Shown here: positions 1 through 9,447 of the stretch, in pieces | Layout: each line of letters starts with the position of its first letter | Position numbering within the stretch: the stretch's first letter is position 1 | Assembly (NCBI GenBank): GCA_016214695.1 | Contig: JACRNY010000007.1 | Span: 1 to 64,000, forward strand | Source of the DNA: Nitrosomonadales bacterium | GTDB lineage: Bacteria; Pseudomonadota; Gammaproteobacteria; Burkholderiales; Gallionellaceae | Direction: 5' to 3' | DNA: 64,000 nt | Position numbers and translations under genes: made by a program | Notes under the pieces: model-generated | What the model saw: the letters and a program-made list of their open reading frames with translations, nothing else | What the model was told of the DNA's origin: nothing | The model's database searches: none

Positions 1-141
1 GAGATGGTGATGCCTGGCGACAACGTCAGCATCACGGTGAACCTGATCAACCCGATCGCGATGGAAGAAGGTCTGCGCTTCGCGATCCGCGAAGGCGGTC
101 GTACCGTCGGCGCAGGTGTGGTTGCCAAGATCATCGAGTAA
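1..141 (+). CDS. tuf: Elongation factor Tu, C-terminal fragment
   Basis: The first 46 codons and a TAA stop form the end of EF-Tu, the GTPase that delivers aminoacyl-tRNA to the ribosome. The closing motif [17 protein letters not shown] is the near-invariant tail of EF-Tu domain III. The start lies outside the window. Its place directly before rpsJ is the usual betaproteobacterial order, in which the str operon runs into the S10 operon. Confidence 0.97.
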   Translation, partial: EMVMPGDNVSITVNLINPIAMEEGLRFAIREGGRTVGAGVVAKIIE

Positions 142-229
142 GCATACAATGCGCCCCCTCGCGTGGCTGCGGCCACGCGTTTTCGTTCTTTAAACCAGCG
201 GCTATGCCGCGTAGATGCAAGAGAAGATT

Positions 230-541
230 ATGCAAAGTCAAAAAATTCGCATCCGCCTGAAGGCGTTCGACTATCGTTTGATCGATCAATCCGCGCTGCA
301 AATCGTGGATACGGCCAAGCGCACCGGTGCAGTGGTCAAAGGCCCGGTTCCCTTGCCTACCAAGATCGAGCGTTTTGATGTGCTGCGTTCCCCGCACGTG
401 AATAAGACTTCGCGCGATCAATTCGAGATTCGTACCCACCTGCGCCTGATGGACATCGTCGACCCGACGGACAAGACTGTCGATGCGCTGATGAAGCTGG
501 ACCTGCCGGCTGGTGTGGATGTCGAGATCAAGTTGCAGTAA
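230..541 (+). CDS. rpsJ: 30S ribosomal protein S10 (NusE)
   Basis: Protein of 103 residues, the standard S10 length, beginning [15 protein letters not shown]10 is part of the head of the small subunit and also binds NusB in antitermination complexes. An in-frame ATG 15 bases upstream (215) would add MQEKI; I prefer the start at 230 because it matches family length. It is the first gene of the S10 operon and follows tuf by 88 bases. Confidence 0.97.
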   Translation: MQSQKIRIRLKAFDYRLIDQSALQIVDTAKRTGAVVKGPVPLPTKIERFDVLRSPHVNKTSRDQFEIRTHLRLMDIVDPTDKTVDALMKLDLPAGVDVEIKLQ

Positions 542-587
542 CGGTTTTTGCAGTATTTTGTAGTTTAAGCAGCAAGCAGTACGGATC

Positions 588-609
588 GGCTGACCAATTG
601 AAGTCAGCC
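588..609 (+). promoter_or_regulatory. Hairpin in the rpsJ-rplC spacer
   Basis: A 7-bp perfect inverted repeat (GGCTGAC / GTCAGCC, 8-base loop) sits 20 bases before the rplC start. There is no T-run after it, so it is not a typical terminator. It could be an RNA control or processing site in the S10 operon leader; that role is a guess. Confidence 0.35.
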
Positions 610-629
610 CCTTAATAAAAGGAAATAAA

Positions 630-1274
630 ATGAGCTTAGGACTTGTCGGTCGCAAGATTGGCATGACCCGCATCTTTACCGACGACGGTACGTCGTTGCC
701 GGTAACTGTGCTGGACGTGTCCAACAATCGTGTCACCCAGATCAAAACCGCTCCCACGGATGGTTACAGTGCAGTGCAGGTCGCGTACGGTACGCGCCGC
801 GCCAGCCGCGTGACCAAAGCCGCTGCGGGGCATTTCGCCAAAGCCGGCGTCGAAGCCGGCAGCGTGCTGAAAGAATTCACCGCTACGCCTGAACAGCTTG
901 CCAGCCTGACGGTCGGCGGCAAAGTTGGCGTGGATCTGTTCCAGGTCGGCCAGAAGGTCGACGTGACAGGCGTGACGATCGGTAAAGGCTACGCCGGTAC
1001 CATCAAGCGTTATCACTTCAAATCTGGCCGTGCTACGCACGGTAACTCCAAGTCGCACAACGTACCGGGCTCCATTGGTATGGCGCAGGATCCGGGCCGT
1101 GTGTTCCCCGGCAAGCGCATGACCGGTCATCTCGGTGACGTGCAGCGCACTGTGCAGAATCTCAAAATCGTTCGTATCGATGCTGATCGCCAGTTGATCC
1201 TGGTGATGGGCGCTGTACCGGGTGCTCCCGGCGGCGACGTGATCGTGCGTCCGGCAGTGAAAGCGGGGGCATAA
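630..1274 (+). CDS. rplC: 50S ribosomal protein L3
   Basis: Protein of 214 residues starting [16 protein letters not shown], the conserved L3 N-terminus; it also carries the [11 protein letters not shown] and [11 protein letters not shown] segments of the L3 extension that reaches the peptidyl-transferase centre. An AAAGGAAATAAA stretch precedes the ATG. The stop overlaps the start of rplD by one base (TAATG), which suggests translational coupling. Confidence 0.98.
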   Translation: MSLGLVGRKIGMTRIFTDDGTSLPVTVLDVSNNRVTQIKTAPTDGYSAVQVAYGTRRASRVTKAAAGHFAKAGVEAGSVLKEFTATPEQLASLTVGGKVGVDLFQVGQKVDVTGVTIGKGYAGTIKRYHFKSGRATHGNSKSHNVPGSIGMAQDPGRVFPGKRMTGHLGDVQRTVQNLKIVRIDADRQLILVMGAVPGAPGGDVIVRPAVKAGA

Positions 1275-1894
1275 TGGAACTGAAGGTCATTAACGAAAAC
1301 GGCAAGGCCGGTGCAAGCATGAACGCTTCCGACGACCTGTTCGGCCGTGAATACAACGAAACGCTGGTGCATCAACTGGTGACGGCTTATCAAGCCAACG
1401 CCCGTTCTGCCAACAGCAAGCAAAAAGGCCGTAGCGAGATCGCCAAGTCGACACGCAAGCCGTTCGCCCAAAAGGGTACCGGTCGTGCACGTGCCGGTAT
1501 GGCATCCAGCCCTCTGTGGCGTGGCGGCGGCAAGATTTTCCCGAACTCGCCCGATCAGAACTACACCCAGAAGATCAACCGCAAGATGTATCGCGCCGGT
1601 CTGGCTTCCATCTTCTCGCAGCTGGTGCGCGATGGTCGTCTGAGCGTGGTCGACACTCTGTCGGTTGATGCGCCGAAGACCAAGTTGCTGGCGCAGAAGA
1701 TCAAGGGCATGGGCTTGGATCGCGTGCTGATCATCACCGACAGCATGGACGAGAACCTGTATCTGTCGTCGCGCAACCTGCCGAACGTGCTGGTGGTCGA
1801 GGCGCATCAGGCCGACCCGGTCAGCCTGGTGCGTTTCCCGCAAGTGCTGGTGACCAAGGGCGCGATCGCAAAAATCGAGGAGATGCTGGCATGA
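1274..1894 (+). CDS. rplD: 50S ribosomal protein L4
   Basis: Protein of 206 residues with the L4 signature [20 protein letters not shown], the basic loop that lines the exit tunnel. In E. coli L4 also represses its own operon; whether that occurs here cannot be read from the sequence. It overlaps rplC by one base and rplW by four (ATGA). Confidence 0.97.
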   Translation: MELKVINENGKAGASMNASDDLFGREYNETLVHQLVTAYQANARSANSKQKGRSEIAKSTRKPFAQKGTGRARAGMASSPLWRGGGKIFPNSPDQNYTQKINRKMYRAGLASIFSQLVRDGRLSVVDTLSVDAPKTKLLAQKIKGMGLDRVLIITDSMDENLYLSSRNLPNVLVVEAHQADPVSLVRFPQVLVTKGAIAKIEEMLA

Positions 1895-2208
1895 GCGCAC
1901 AACAATTCAATGAAGAGCGTTTGCTGAACATCCTGTTGGCACCGCAGATCTCCGAAAAAGCGACTTTTGTCGCGGAGAAGAACGAGCAGGTGATCTTCCG
2001 CGTGGCATCCGATGCCACCAAGCCCGAAGTCAAGGCTGCGGTCGAGAAGCTGTTCAACGTCACCGTCGACAGCGTGCAGATCAGCAACGTCAAGGGCAAG
2101 CAAAAGCGTTTCGGCCGTTCCCTCGGCCGCCGTCAGGACTGGAAGAAAGCCTATGTATGCCTGGCTGCCGGTCAGGAAATCAACTTTGCCGCAAGCGAGC
2201 AGGGGTAA
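1891..2208 (+). CDS. rplW: 50S ribosomal protein L23
   Basis: Protein of 105 residues with the L23 segments [11 protein letters not shown] and [22 protein letters not shown]23 sits at the tunnel exit and docks trigger factor and SRP. The start overlaps the rplD stop as ATGA, and rplB follows after three bases. Confidence 0.97.
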   Translation: MSAQQFNEERLLNILLAPQISEKATFVAEKNEQVIFRVASDATKPEVKAAVEKLFNVTVDSVQISNVKGKQKRFGRSLGRRQDWKKAYVCLAAGQEINFAASEQG

Positions 2209-2211
2209 ACC

Positions 2212-3039
2212 ATGGCACTGATCAAACTCAAACCAACCTCTCCGGGAACTCGCGCCGTCGTGCGCGTGGTCAACAAGGAACTGCACAAGGGCAAGCCCGA
2301 GGCATCCTTGCTGGAAAAAAAGACACGTACCGCCGGTCGTAACCATAACGGCCATATCACCGTTCGTCACATGGGCGGCGGCCACAAGAAGCATTATCGT
2401 ATTGTCGATTTCAAGCGCGACAAGGACGGCATCCCGGCCAAGGTCGAGCGTCTGGAATACGATCCGAACCGTACCGCGCACTTGGCATTGCTGGTGTACG
2501 CGGACGGCGAGCGCCGCTACATCCTGGCACCCAAGGGTATCTCCGCAGGTGCTCAGCTGGTGAGCGGCTCCGAAGCACCGATCAAGGCGGGCAACGCGCT
2601 GCCGCTGCGCAACATCCCGGTCGGTTCCACGATCCACGCGATCGAGATGCTGCCGGGAAAGGGCGCACAACTGGCTCGTTCCGCAGGCGCCTCCGTGCAA
2701 CTGCTGGCCCGCGAAGGCAGCTACGCTCAACTGCGTCTGCGCTCCGGCGAGATCCGCAAGGTGCATATCGACTGCCGCGCGACACTGGGCGAAGTCGGTA
2801 ACGGCGAACACTCCCTGCGTTCCATTGGCAAGGCCGGTGCGAACCGTTGGCGCGGTATCCGCCCGACGGTGCGCGGTGTGGCAATGAACCCGGTCGATCA
2901 CCCGCACGGTGGTGGCGAAGGCAAGACAGCGGCGGGCCGTCATCCGGTCAGCCCATGGGGTGTGCCGGCCAAGGGCTATCGTACACGTAGCAACAAGCGG
3001 ACTAGCGGCATGATCGTGCGCCGTCGCTTTCAGGTTTAA
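2212..3039 (+). CDS. rplB: 50S ribosomal protein L2
   Basis: Protein of 275 residues with the L2 landmarks KPTSPGTR near the N-terminus, GGGHKKHYR in the middle and [15 protein letters not shown] near the C-terminus, where the conserved histidine of the peptidyl-transferase region lies. Length and motifs are standard. It lies 3 bases after rplW and 13 before rpsS in the S10 operon. Confidence 0.98.
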   Translation: MALIKLKPTSPGTRAVVRVVNKELHKGKPEASLLEKKTRTAGRNHNGHITVRHMGGGHKKHYRIVDFKRDKDGIPAKVERLEYDPNRTAHLALLVYADGERRYILAPKGISAGAQLVSGSEAPIKAGNALPLRNIPVGSTIHAIEMLPGKGAQLARSAGASVQLLAREGSYAQLRLRSGEIRKVHIDCRATLGEVGNGEHSLRSIGKAGANRWRGIRPTVRGVAMNPVDHPHGGGEGKTAAGRHPVSPWGVPAKGYRTRSNKRTSGMIVRRRFQV

Positions 3040-3052
3040 GGGGTAACGAGAA

Positions 3053-3334
3053 ATGGCACGTTCAGTTAAAAAAGGTCCGTTCGTCGACTTGCATCTGATG
3101 AAGAAGGTGGAGGCAGTCCGCGCCACCAACGACAAGCGCCCGGTGAAGACATGGTCGCGTCGCTCCACCGTTCTGCCCGAGTTCGTCGGTCTGACGATCG
3201 CGGTGCACAACGGCAAACAGCATGTTCCGGTGTACATCTCCGAAAACATGGTGGGGCACAAGCTTGGCGAGTTCTCTTTGACCCGCACCTTCAAAGGTCA
3301 CGCTGCTGATAAAAAAGCAGTCGCCAAGAAATAA
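3053..3334 (+). CDS. rpsS: 30S ribosomal protein S19
   Basis: Protein of 93 residues opening [19 protein letters not shown], the conserved S19 N-terminus, with the ending [18 protein letters not shown]19 pairs with S13 in the 30S head and touches the A-site tRNA. A GGGGTAACGAGAA stretch provides the upstream ribosome binding site. Confidence 0.98.
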   Translation: MARSVKKGPFVDLHLMKKVEAVRATNDKRPVKTWSRRSTVLPEFVGLTIAVHNGKQHVPVYISENMVGHKLGEFSLTRTFKGHAADKKAVAKK

Positions 3335-3343
3335 GGAGACATG

Positions 3344-3673
3344 ATGAGTACAAAAGCAGTCATCCGTGGTGTTCGCCTGTCGGCACAAAAGGCACGTCTG
3401 GTCGCTGACCAGATCCGTGGTCTGCCGGTCGCGCAAGCGCTGAACATCCTGGCTTTCAGCCCCAAAAAAGGTGGCGGTATCATCAAGAAGGCACTGGATT
3501 CAGCGATCGCCAACGCCGAGCATAACGACGGTGCAGACATCGATGAGTTGAAGGTCACCACCATCTACGTGGACAAGGCAACTTCTCTGAAGCGCATGAT
3601 CCCCCGCGCCAAGGGCCGCGGTACCGGCATCGAGAAGCAAACCTGCCACATTACGATCACCGTCGGGAGCTAA
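3344..3673 (+). CDS. rplV: 50S ribosomal protein L22
   Basis: Protein of 109 residues with the L22 core [16 protein letters not shown] and the beta-hairpin [18 protein letters not shown] that lines the exit tunnel. Two ATGs are adjacent (3341 and 3344); I take the second because it gives a five-base spacing from GGAG, while the first would leave only two. Confidence 0.95.
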   Translation: MSTKAVIRGVRLSAQKARLVADQIRGLPVAQALNILAFSPKKGGGIIKKALDSAIANAEHNDGADIDELKVTTIYVDKATSLKRMIPRAKGRGTGIEKQTCHITITVGS

Positions 3674-3676
3674 AGC

Positions 3677-4390
3677 ATGGGTCAGAAAATACATCCGATT
3701 GGATTCCGCCTGAGCGTCCAGAAAAACTGGACATCGAAGTGGTATTCCAACAGCAAGAACTTTGCCGAGCTCCTGCACAAAGACATCGAAGTTCGCGACT
3801 ATCTGAAGAAGAAGCTGGCCGGTGCCGGCGTCTCCAAGATTGTCATCGAGCGTCCCGCCAAGAACGCCAAGATCACCATCTACACGGCACGTCCGGGTGT
3901 GGTGATCGGCAAGAAGGGTGAAGACATCGAGACACTGCGCAATGAACTCAAAAAGCGTATGGGTCTGCCCGATGTCGGTCTGAACATCGAAGAAGTGCGC
4001 AAGCCGGAAGTGGATGCGCAGCTGATCGCCGACTCCATCACTCAGCAGCTCGAAAAACGTATCATGTTCCGCCGTGCCATGAAGCGCGCGATGCAGAACG
4101 CGATGCGCCTGGGAGCGCAAGGCATCAAGATCATGAGCGGTGGTCGCCTCAACGGTATCGAGATCGCCCGTACCGAGTGGTATCGCGAAGGCCGCGTGCC
4201 GTTGCACACTCTGCGTGCCGATATTGACTACGGCTTCTCCGAAGCCAAGACCACCTACGGCATCATCGGCGTCAAGGTGTGGGTCTACAAGGGTGACCAG
4301 ACTGGCCAGCAGGAACTCGCTGCCCCTGTCGTTGCCGAGCCGGAAAAGAAAGTAAGAAAGTCGGGAGCAAAACATGCTACAGCCAGCTAG
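3677..4390 (+). CDS. rpsC: 30S ribosomal protein S3
   Basis: Protein of 237 residues starting [15 protein letters not shown]-type RNA-binding domain is shown by [12 protein letters not shown] (GKKG loop) near residue 80, followed by the S3 C-terminal domain ([20 protein letters not shown]). S3 lines the mRNA entry channel. The 3' end overlaps rplP by 17 bases. Confidence 0.97.
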   Translation: MGQKIHPIGFRLSVQKNWTSKWYSNSKNFAELLHKDIEVRDYLKKKLAGAGVSKIVIERPAKNAKITIYTARPGVVIGKKGEDIETLRNELKKRMGLPDVGLNIEEVRKPEVDAQLIADSITQQLEKRIMFRRAMKRAMQNAMRLGAQGIKIMSGGRLNGIEIARTEWYREGRVPLHTLRADIDYGFSEAKTTYGIIGVKVWVYKGDQTGQQELAAPVVAEPEKKVRKSGAKHATAS

Positions 4391-4790
4391 AAGGAAATAC
4401 CGCAAGGAGCAGAAGGGCCGTAACACCGGCGTCGCAACTCGCGGCAACAAGGTCAGTTTCGGCGAGTTCGGCCTCAAGGCCATCGGTCGCGGTCGTCTGA
4501 CAGCGCGCCAGATCGAAGCGGCACGTCGCGCGATGACACGTCACATCAAACGCGGTGGCCGTATCTGGATTCGTATCTTCCCGGATAAGCCGATTTCCAA
4601 GAAGCCTGCCGAAGTCCGTATGGGTAACGGTAAGGGGAGTCCCGAGTACTACGTCGCCGAGATCCAGCCAGGCAAGATGCTGTACGAGATGGATGGTGTG
4701 GATGAGGTGTTGGCGCGCGAGGCGTTCCGCTTGGCTTCTGCCAAGCTGCCTATCGAGACGACATTCGTAGTTAGACAGGTAGGGGCATGA
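4374..4790 (+). CDS. rplP: 50S ribosomal protein L16
   Basis: Protein of 138 residues starting [17 protein letters not shown] and containing the L16 hallmark [17 protein letters not shown]. It helps position A-site tRNA on the large subunit. It overlaps rpsC by 17 bases and rpmC by a few, so these genes are probably translated in a coupled fashion. Confidence 0.97.
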   Translation: MLQPARRKYRKEQKGRNTGVATRGNKVSFGEFGLKAIGRGRLTARQIEAARRAMTRHIKRGGRIWIRIFPDKPISKKPAEVRMGNGKGSPEYYVAEIQPGKMLYEMDGVDEVLAREAFRLASAKLPIETTFVVRQVGA

Positions 4791-4792
4791 TC

Positions 4793-4987
4793 ATGAAGGC
4801 AAATGAACTGAAGGCCAAATCGGTAGCCGATCTGCAACAAGAGCTGTTGTCCCTGAACAAGGAGCAATTCGGCCTGCGTATGCAAGCGGCGACCCAGCAA
4901 TTGAGCAATACCAGCCAGTTGCAAAAGGTGCGTCGCAACATCGCGCGTGTGAAAACCGTATTGACTGAGAAGGGTGTGCAGCAATGA
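4793..4987 (+). CDS. rpmC: 50S ribosomal protein L29
   Basis: Protein of 64 residues, [19 protein letters not shown], the helical hairpin of L29 at the tunnel exit beside L23. ATG codons occur at 4787 and 4793. The second is chosen because it gives the normal family length and a seven-base spacing from AGGGG. The stop overlaps rpsQ as ATGA. Confidence 0.94.
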   Translation: MKANELKAKSVADLQQELLSLNKEQFGLRMQAATQQLSNTSQLQKVRRNIARVKTVLTEKGVQQ

Positions 4988-5247
4988 GTGCAACGAATCT
5001 GAAACGCGCGCTGACCGGTACAGTCGTCAGCAACAAGATGGACAAGACCGTCACCGTGTTGGTCGAGCGCAAGGTCAAGCACCCGGTGCTGGGCAAGGTG
5101 GTGCGAGTCTCCAAGAAATACCACGCTCATGATGAGAACAACGAGTTCAATCAAGGTGATGTGGTGACCATCGAAGAGACCCGCCCGCTGTCGAAAACCA
5201 AGACTTGGCGCGTGGCCAAGCTGGTGGAGAAAGCCCAAGAGGCATAA
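4984..5247 (+). CDS. rpsQ: 30S ribosomal protein S17
   Basis: Protein of 87 residues with the S17 OB-fold motifs [19 protein letters not shown] and [15 protein letters not shown]. It is a primary 16S rRNA binder in the small subunit body. It is the last gene of the S10 operon and is followed by a 136-base spacer, the longest internal gap in this ribosomal block. Confidence 0.97.
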   Translation: MSATNLKRALTGTVVSNKMDKTVTVLVERKVKHPVLGKVVRVSKKYHAHDENNEFNQGDVVTIEETRPLSKTKTWRVAKLVEKAQEA

Positions 5248-5262
5248 TTTGTTAATTAAAGC

Positions 5263-5291
5263 TTGTGCATTTTGGCAAGTTTGAATAGAAT
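5263..5291 (+). promoter_or_regulatory. Probable sigma-70 promoter before rplN (spc operon)
   Basis: TTGTGC at 5263-5268 and TAGAAT at 5286-5291 are separated by 17 bases. The -10 box is close to consensus and the -35 box is weak. An independent spc promoter just before rplN is established for E. coli, so position supports the call. Confidence 0.5.
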
Positions 5292-5315
5292 GCGCGGCTT
5301 CGTTTCACCGTCGCT

Positions 5316-5358
5316 TGCGGCGGCCTAACCCGAACGGGTTCCAAAACTAGCCGCCGCA
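5316..5358 (+). promoter_or_regulatory. Structured leader before rplN
   Basis: A 9-bp stem (TGCGGCGGC at 5316-5324 with GCCGCCGCA at 5350-5358) encloses a second hairpin (AACCC GAAC GGGTT, 5327-5340). The structure lies between the candidate promoter and the rplN ribosome binding site. It may be a leader control element or a weak terminator of the S10 unit; there is no T-run. Confidence 0.4.
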
Positions 5359-5383
5359 GGCGGACAAAGTTGGAGATTGAAAA

Positions 5384-5752
5384 ATGATACAAATGCAGTC
5401 TGTTTTGAATGTGGCCGACAATACCGGTGCGCGCTCCGTCATGTGCATCAAGGTGTTGGGTGGTTCCAAGCGTCGTTATGCTGGCGTTGGTGATGTGATC
5501 AAGGTCAGCATCCGCGATGCGGCACCGCGCTCGCGCGTCAAGAAGGGCGAAGTGTATAGCGCCGTGGTGGTGCGTACTGCCAAGGGCGTGCGCCGCTCGG
5601 ACGGATCTCTGATCAAGTTCGATGGCAACGCGGCTGTGTTGCTGAATAACAAGCTGGAGCCGATCGGCACCCGTATCTTCGGACCGGTGACTCGTGAACT
5701 GCGTAACGAGAAGTTCATGAAGATCGTCTCTCTGGCACCGGAAGTGCTGTAA
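5384..5752 (+). CDS. rplN: 50S ribosomal protein L14
   Basis: Protein of 122 residues starting [19 protein letters not shown], with [17 protein letters not shown] and the end [11 protein letters not shown], all typical of L14. L14 forms an intersubunit bridge and is the docking site of RsfS. It begins the spc operon. Confidence 0.98.
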   Translation: MIQMQSVLNVADNTGARSVMCIKVLGGSKRRYAGVGDVIKVSIRDAAPRSRVKKGEVYSAVVVRTAKGVRRSDGSLIKFDGNAAVLLNNKLEPIGTRIFGPVTRELRNEKFMKIVSLAPEVL

Positions 5753-5772
5753 GCGGCTGTCGAGGATAAATC

Positions 5773-6084
5773 ATGAACAAGATTAAAAAGAACGACGATG
5801 TGATCGTCATCACTGGCAAGGACAAGGGTAATCGTGGCAACGTGCTGAGCGTTGCTGGCGACTACGTCCTGGTGGGTGGTATCAACAAGGTCAAGAAGCA
5901 CCAGAAGCCGAATCCGGTTAAGGGCACGACTGGCGGTATCGTGGAAATCGAGAAGCCGATCCATATTTCGAACATCGCCATCTACAACGCGACCACCAAG
6001 AAGGCGGATCGCGTCGGCGTCAAGCAGTTGGAGGACGGCAGCAAAGTGCGCGTGTTCAAGTCCAACGGCGAAGTGATTGCGTAA
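5773..6084 (+). CDS. rplX: 50S ribosomal protein L24
   Basis: Protein of 103 residues with the KOW motif region [20 protein letters not shown] and the conserved [12 protein letters not shown]24 starts assembly of the large subunit by binding 23S rRNA. It lies 20 bases after rplN and 11 before rplE. Confidence 0.97.
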   Translation: MNKIKKNDDVIVITGKDKGNRGNVLSVAGDYVLVGGINKVKKHQKPNPVKGTTGGIVEIEKPIHISNIAIYNATTKKADRVGVKQLEDGSKVRVFKSNGEVIA

Positions 6085-6095
6085 GGGGTAAGAGC

Positions 6096-6635
6096 ATGGC
6101 TCGTTTATACGACTACTACAAAAAGAATGTGACTGAACAGCTGATGAAGCAGTTTGGCTACAAATCCGTCATGGAAGTGCCGCGCATCGAAAAGATCACC
6201 CTGAACATGGGTGTCGGCGAAGCTGTTGCGGACAAGAAGGTGATGGATCATGCGGTTTCCGACATGCAGAAGATCGCGGGACAAAAGCCTGTGGTCACCA
6301 AGTCCAAAAAGTCCATCGCGGGTTTCAAGATTCGCGAGAACTATCCGGTCGGCTGCAAAGTGACCCTGCGCCGCGAGCGCATGTATGAATTCCTGGATCG
6401 TCTGGTGACGGTTGCGATTCCGCGCATCCGTGACTTCCGTGGTATTTCCGGAAAATCCTTTGATGGCCGTGGTAACTACAACATGGGCGTCAAGGAGCAG
6501 ATTATTTTCCCGGAAATCGAGTACGACAAGATCGACGCGCTGCGTGGCATGAACATCACGATCACGACCACTGCGAAGACAGATGAAGAAGCCAAAGCAT
6601 TGCTGTTGGCGTTCAAATTCCCATTGAAGAACTGA
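6096..6635 (+). CDS. rplE: 50S ribosomal protein L5
   Basis: Protein of 179 residues with the L5 signature [19 protein letters not shown] and the segment [18 protein letters not shown]5 carries 5S rRNA into the central protuberance and contacts the P-site tRNA. Family length and order are standard. Confidence 0.98.
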   Translation: MARLYDYYKKNVTEQLMKQFGYKSVMEVPRIEKITLNMGVGEAVADKKVMDHAVSDMQKIAGQKPVVTKSKKSIAGFKIRENYPVGCKVTLRRERMYEFLDRLVTVAIPRIRDFRGISGKSFDGRGNYNMGVKEQIIFPEIEYDKIDALRGMNITITTTAKTDEEAKALLLAFKFPLKN

Positions 6636-6642
6636 GGGTGAT

Positions 6643-6948
6643 ATGGCTAAGACCGCTGTGATTAACCGCGAGCAAAAGCGCCGTGCGATGGTGGAGAAAT
6701 TCGCTGCCAAGCGCGCCGAGTTGCAAGCGATTGCGACAAACATGTCGCTGAGCGATGAAGAGCGCTTTGCTGCGCGTCAAAAATTGCAAGCGTTGCCGCG
6801 CGATTCCAGCCCGGTACGTCTGCGTAACCGCTGCGCGTTGACCGGTCGTCCTCGTGGCACGTTCCGCAAGTTCGGTTTGGGGCGCACCAAATTGCGTGAA
6901 TACGCGATGCGCGGCGAAATCCCCGGTGTAGTCAAGGCAAGCTGGTAA
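6643..6948 (+). CDS. rpsN: 30S ribosomal protein S14, zinc-free form
   Basis: Protein of 101 residues with [20 protein letters not shown] near the C-terminus. This is the long S14 form that has only one of the cysteines of the zinc-ribbon version, so it should not bind zinc. S14 belongs to the 30S head. It lies between rplE and rpsH as in other proteobacteria. Confidence 0.97.
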   Translation: MAKTAVINREQKRRAMVEKFAAKRAELQAIATNMSLSDEERFAARQKLQALPRDSSPVRLRNRCALTGRPRGTFRKFGLGRTKLREYAMRGEIPGVVKASW

Positions 6949-6958
6949 GGGTGAATCT

Positions 6959-7354
6959 ATGAGCATGAGTGATCCGATCTCCGATATGTTGACGCGTATC
7001 CGTAACGCGCAAATGGCGGAAAAAACAATGGTGGCTATGCCTTCTTCCAAGATCAAGGCGGCGATCGCCAAGGTCCTGCAGGACGAAGGTTATGTGGAAG
7101 GCTTCAAAGTCGTGGCAAACGACGGCAAGCCCACACTCGAAATCGGCCTGAAGTACTACGCTGACCGTCCCGTGATCGAGACGATCCAGCGCGTCAGCCG
7201 CCCTGGCCTGCGTGTATACAAGGGTAGCGAAGATATTCCGCGCGTGATGAACGGCTTGGGTATCGCTATCGTTTCCACCTCCAAAGGTCTGATGACAGAC
7301 CGCAAAGCACGCGCCAACGGTATCGGCGGCGAAGTGCTCTGCATCGTGGCGTAA
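6959..7354 (+). CDS. rpsH: 30S ribosomal protein S8
   Basis: Protein of 131 residues beginning [18 protein letters not shown], with the C-terminal motif [21 protein letters not shown]8 organises the 16S central domain and in E. coli also represses the spc operon post-transcriptionally. The start is the first of two close ATGs and gives the usual length. Confidence 0.97.
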   Translation: MSMSDPISDMLTRIRNAQMAEKTMVAMPSSKIKAAIAKVLQDEGYVEGFKVVANDGKPTLEIGLKYYADRPVIETIQRVSRPGLRVYKGSEDIPRVMNGLGIAIVSTSKGLMTDRKARANGIGGEVLCIVA

Positions 7355-7363
7355 GGGGGAGAC

Positions 7364-7897
7364 ATGTCCAGAGTTGCTAAAAATCCTATCGTGGTTCCCG
7401 CCGGTGTTGAAGTGACCGTGGCTGCCGATAAAATCTCCGTCAAGGGCCCGGTTGGCACCCTGACGCAAGTGTTGAACGGCGATGTGAAGGTCGAGCGCGA
7501 AGGCGACAAGCTGTTGTGCAAAGCGACCAACGATTCCGCTCAGGCTGACGCGATGTCGGGTACCCTGCGCGCCTTGGTGGCGAACATGATGGTTGGTGTA
7601 AGCAAGGGCTTTGAGCGCAAGCTGACCCTGGTTGGCGTGGGTTACCGTGCCCAGGCTGCGGGTGACGCACTGAACCTGACGTTGGGCTACTCGCACCCGG
7701 TGGTGCACAAGATGCCGAAGGGCGTGAAGGTTGCAACACCGAGCCAGACCGAAATCGTGTTGACCGGAGCTGACAAGCAGCAAGTCGGTCAAGTCGCTGC
7801 CGAGATTCGTGCTTACCGTGAACCGGAGCCTTACAAGGGCAAGGGTGTGCGTTATGCCGACGAAGTAGTGATCCTGAAAGAAACCAAGAAGAAATAA
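7364..7897 (+). CDS. rplF: 50S ribosomal protein L6
   Basis: Protein of 177 residues starting [17 protein letters not shown], with the L6 C-terminal signature [16 protein letters not shown]6 lies near the GTPase-associated region. It follows rpsH by nine bases and precedes rplR by eleven. Confidence 0.97.
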   Translation: MSRVAKNPIVVPAGVEVTVAADKISVKGPVGTLTQVLNGDVKVEREGDKLLCKATNDSAQADAMSGTLRALVANMMVGVSKGFERKLTLVGVGYRAQAAGDALNLTLGYSHPVVHKMPKGVKVATPSQTEIVLTGADKQQVGQVAAEIRAYREPEPYKGKGVRYADEVVILKETKKK

Positions 7898-7908
7898 TCG
7901 AGGTTGAT

Positions 7909-8265
7909 ATGTTGAACAAGAATGAAGCGCGTCAGCGCAGAGCACGCAAAACCCGTGCACGCATCGCTGAACAAAAGACTGTGCGTTTGGCGATCCATCG
8001 CACCAACCTGCATATCTATGCTCAGGTGATCTCTGCCGACGGTGGCAAGGTGTTGGCTAGCGCCTCCACACTGGAGGCGGATGTGCGCAAAAGTGTAGGC
8101 AACGGCGGCAATGCGGCAGCTGCCGCAGTGGTCGGCAAGCGTATCGCCGAAAAGGCCAAGAGCGCCGGAATCACCGCAGTCGCATTCGACCGTTCCGGCA
8201 ACAAGTACCATGGTCGCATCAAAGCGCTGGCTGATGCCGCGCGCGAGCATGGCTTGCAGTTCTAA
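7909..8265 (+). CDS. rplR: 50S ribosomal protein L18
   Basis: Protein of 118 residues with a basic N-terminus ([15 protein letters not shown]), [11 protein letters not shown], and the C-terminal [17 protein letters not shown], the L18 pattern. It binds 5S rRNA together with L5. Position between rplF and rpsE is standard. Confidence 0.97.
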   Translation: MLNKNEARQRRARKTRARIAEQKTVRLAIHRTNLHIYAQVISADGGKVLASASTLEADVRKSVGNGGNAAAAAVVGKRIAEKAKSAGITAVAFDRSGNKYHGRIKALADAAREHGLQF

Positions 8266-8278
8266 TCTGGGGTGAACC

Positions 8279-8803
8279 ATGGCACAAGCTAAACAAGGCA
8301 AGAATCAGCAGGTAGAAGACAAGGGCGACGGCCTCATCGAAAAGATGATCCACGTCAACCGCGTGACCAAGGTGGTGAAAGGTGGCCGCATCATGGGCTT
8401 CGCCGCACTGACCGTGGTTGGCGATGGCGATGGCCGCATCGGCATGGGCAAGGGCAAATCCAAGGAAGTGCCGGTTGCTGTGCAGAAGGCAATGGAAGAG
8501 TCCCGCCGCAAGCTGGTCAAAGTGAATCTGAAGGAAGGTACTCTGCACCATGCGGTGATCGGACGTCACGGTGCTGCCAAGGTGTACATGCAGCCGGCTT
8601 CCGAAGGTACCGGAATTATCGCTGGCGGCGCGATGCGCGCCGTGTTCGAAGCGGCTGGCGTGCGTAACGTGCTGGCCAAGTGCATCGGTTCCAGCAATCC
8701 TTACAACGTGGTGCGTGCTACGTTGAACGGCCTGAAGGCGTTGAATTCGCCCTCGGAGATCGCTGCCAAGCGCGGCAAGAGCGTTGAAGAAATCACGGGG
8801 TAA
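8279..8803 (+). CDS. rpsE: 30S ribosomal protein S5
   Basis: Protein of 174 residues. The N-terminal double-stranded-RNA-binding-like domain includes [20 protein letters not shown] and the C-terminal domain includes [20 protein letters not shown]5 contributes to decoding accuracy and mRNA unwinding at the entry channel. Three bases separate it from rpmD. Confidence 0.98.
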   Translation: MAQAKQGKNQQVEDKGDGLIEKMIHVNRVTKVVKGGRIMGFAALTVVGDGDGRIGMGKGKSKEVPVAVQKAMEESRRKLVKVNLKEGTLHHAVIGRHGAAKVYMQPASEGTGIIAGGAMRAVFEAAGVRNVLAKCIGSSNPYNVVRATLNGLKALNSPSEIAAKRGKSVEEITG

Positions 8804-8806
8804 GCC

Positions 8807-9007
8807 ATGGCAACCAAGAAGGCGCAAGCCAAAAAAACATTGAAGGTGACTCTGGTCAAGAGTCCGATCGGCACCAAGGAATCCCACCGTGCCTCCGTGC
8901 GCGGTCTTGGGCTGCGTCGTATGCACCACACCGTCGAAGTGGAAGACACACCGGCAGTGCGCGGCATGATTAACAAAGTGTATTACCTGGTCAAGTGCGA
9001 GGCGTAA
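8807..9007 (+). CDS. rpmD: 50S ribosomal protein L30
   Basis: Protein of 66 residues. After a lysine-rich start it has [20 protein letters not shown] and the ending [10 protein letters not shown], both typical of L30. The stop codon directly abuts the start of rplO with no gap. Confidence 0.95.
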   Translation: MATKKAQAKKTLKVTLVKSPIGTKESHRASVRGLGLRRMHHTVEVEDTPAVRGMINKVYYLVKCEA

Positions 9008-9442
9008 ATGCAACTCAATCAAATTAAACCTGCCGCAGGTTCCAAGCATGCCAAGCGTCGCGTCGGTCGCGGCATCGGTTCCGGTTTGGGCAAGACCGCA
9101 GGTCGCGGTCACAAAGGTCAGAAGTCCCGCTCCGGTGGTTTCCACAAGGTCGGTTTCGAAGGCGGTCAGATGCCTTTGCAGCGTCGTCTGCCCAAGCGCG
9201 GCTTCGTTTCGCTGACTCGCAACGACACTGCGCAAGTGCGTTTGTCAGATCTGGAAAAGATGCCGGTCGATACTATCGATCTGCTCTCGCTGAAGCAAGC
9301 TGGCGTCGTTCATGCCAATGCGCTGACCGCCAAGGTCGTGCTGGCTGGCGAAATCAAGCGCGCAGTCAAGTTGCAAGGTCTGATGTTGACCAAGGGTGCA
9401 CGCGCCGCAGTGGAAGCTGCTGGTGGCAGCATCGCTGAGTAA
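9008..9442 (+). CDS. rplO: 50S ribosomal protein L15
   Basis: Protein of 144 residues with a glycine- and arginine-rich N-terminal half ([35 protein letters not shown]) that threads into 23S rRNA, followed by a globular C-terminus. It sits directly before secY, as in most bacteria. Confidence 0.97.
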   Translation: MQLNQIKPAAGSKHAKRRVGRGIGSGLGKTAGRGHKGQKSRSGGFHKVGFEGGQMPLQRRLPKRGFVSLTRNDTAQVRLSDLEKMPVDTIDLLSLKQAGVVHANALTAKVVLAGEIKRAVKLQGLMLTKGARAAVEAAGGSIAE

Positions 9443-9447
9443 GGATA

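Noticed and set aside
1807-3294. A 495-codon minus-strand frame in the ribosomal block
   Set aside because: It lies antisense to rplW, rplB and rpsS, which are certain genes.
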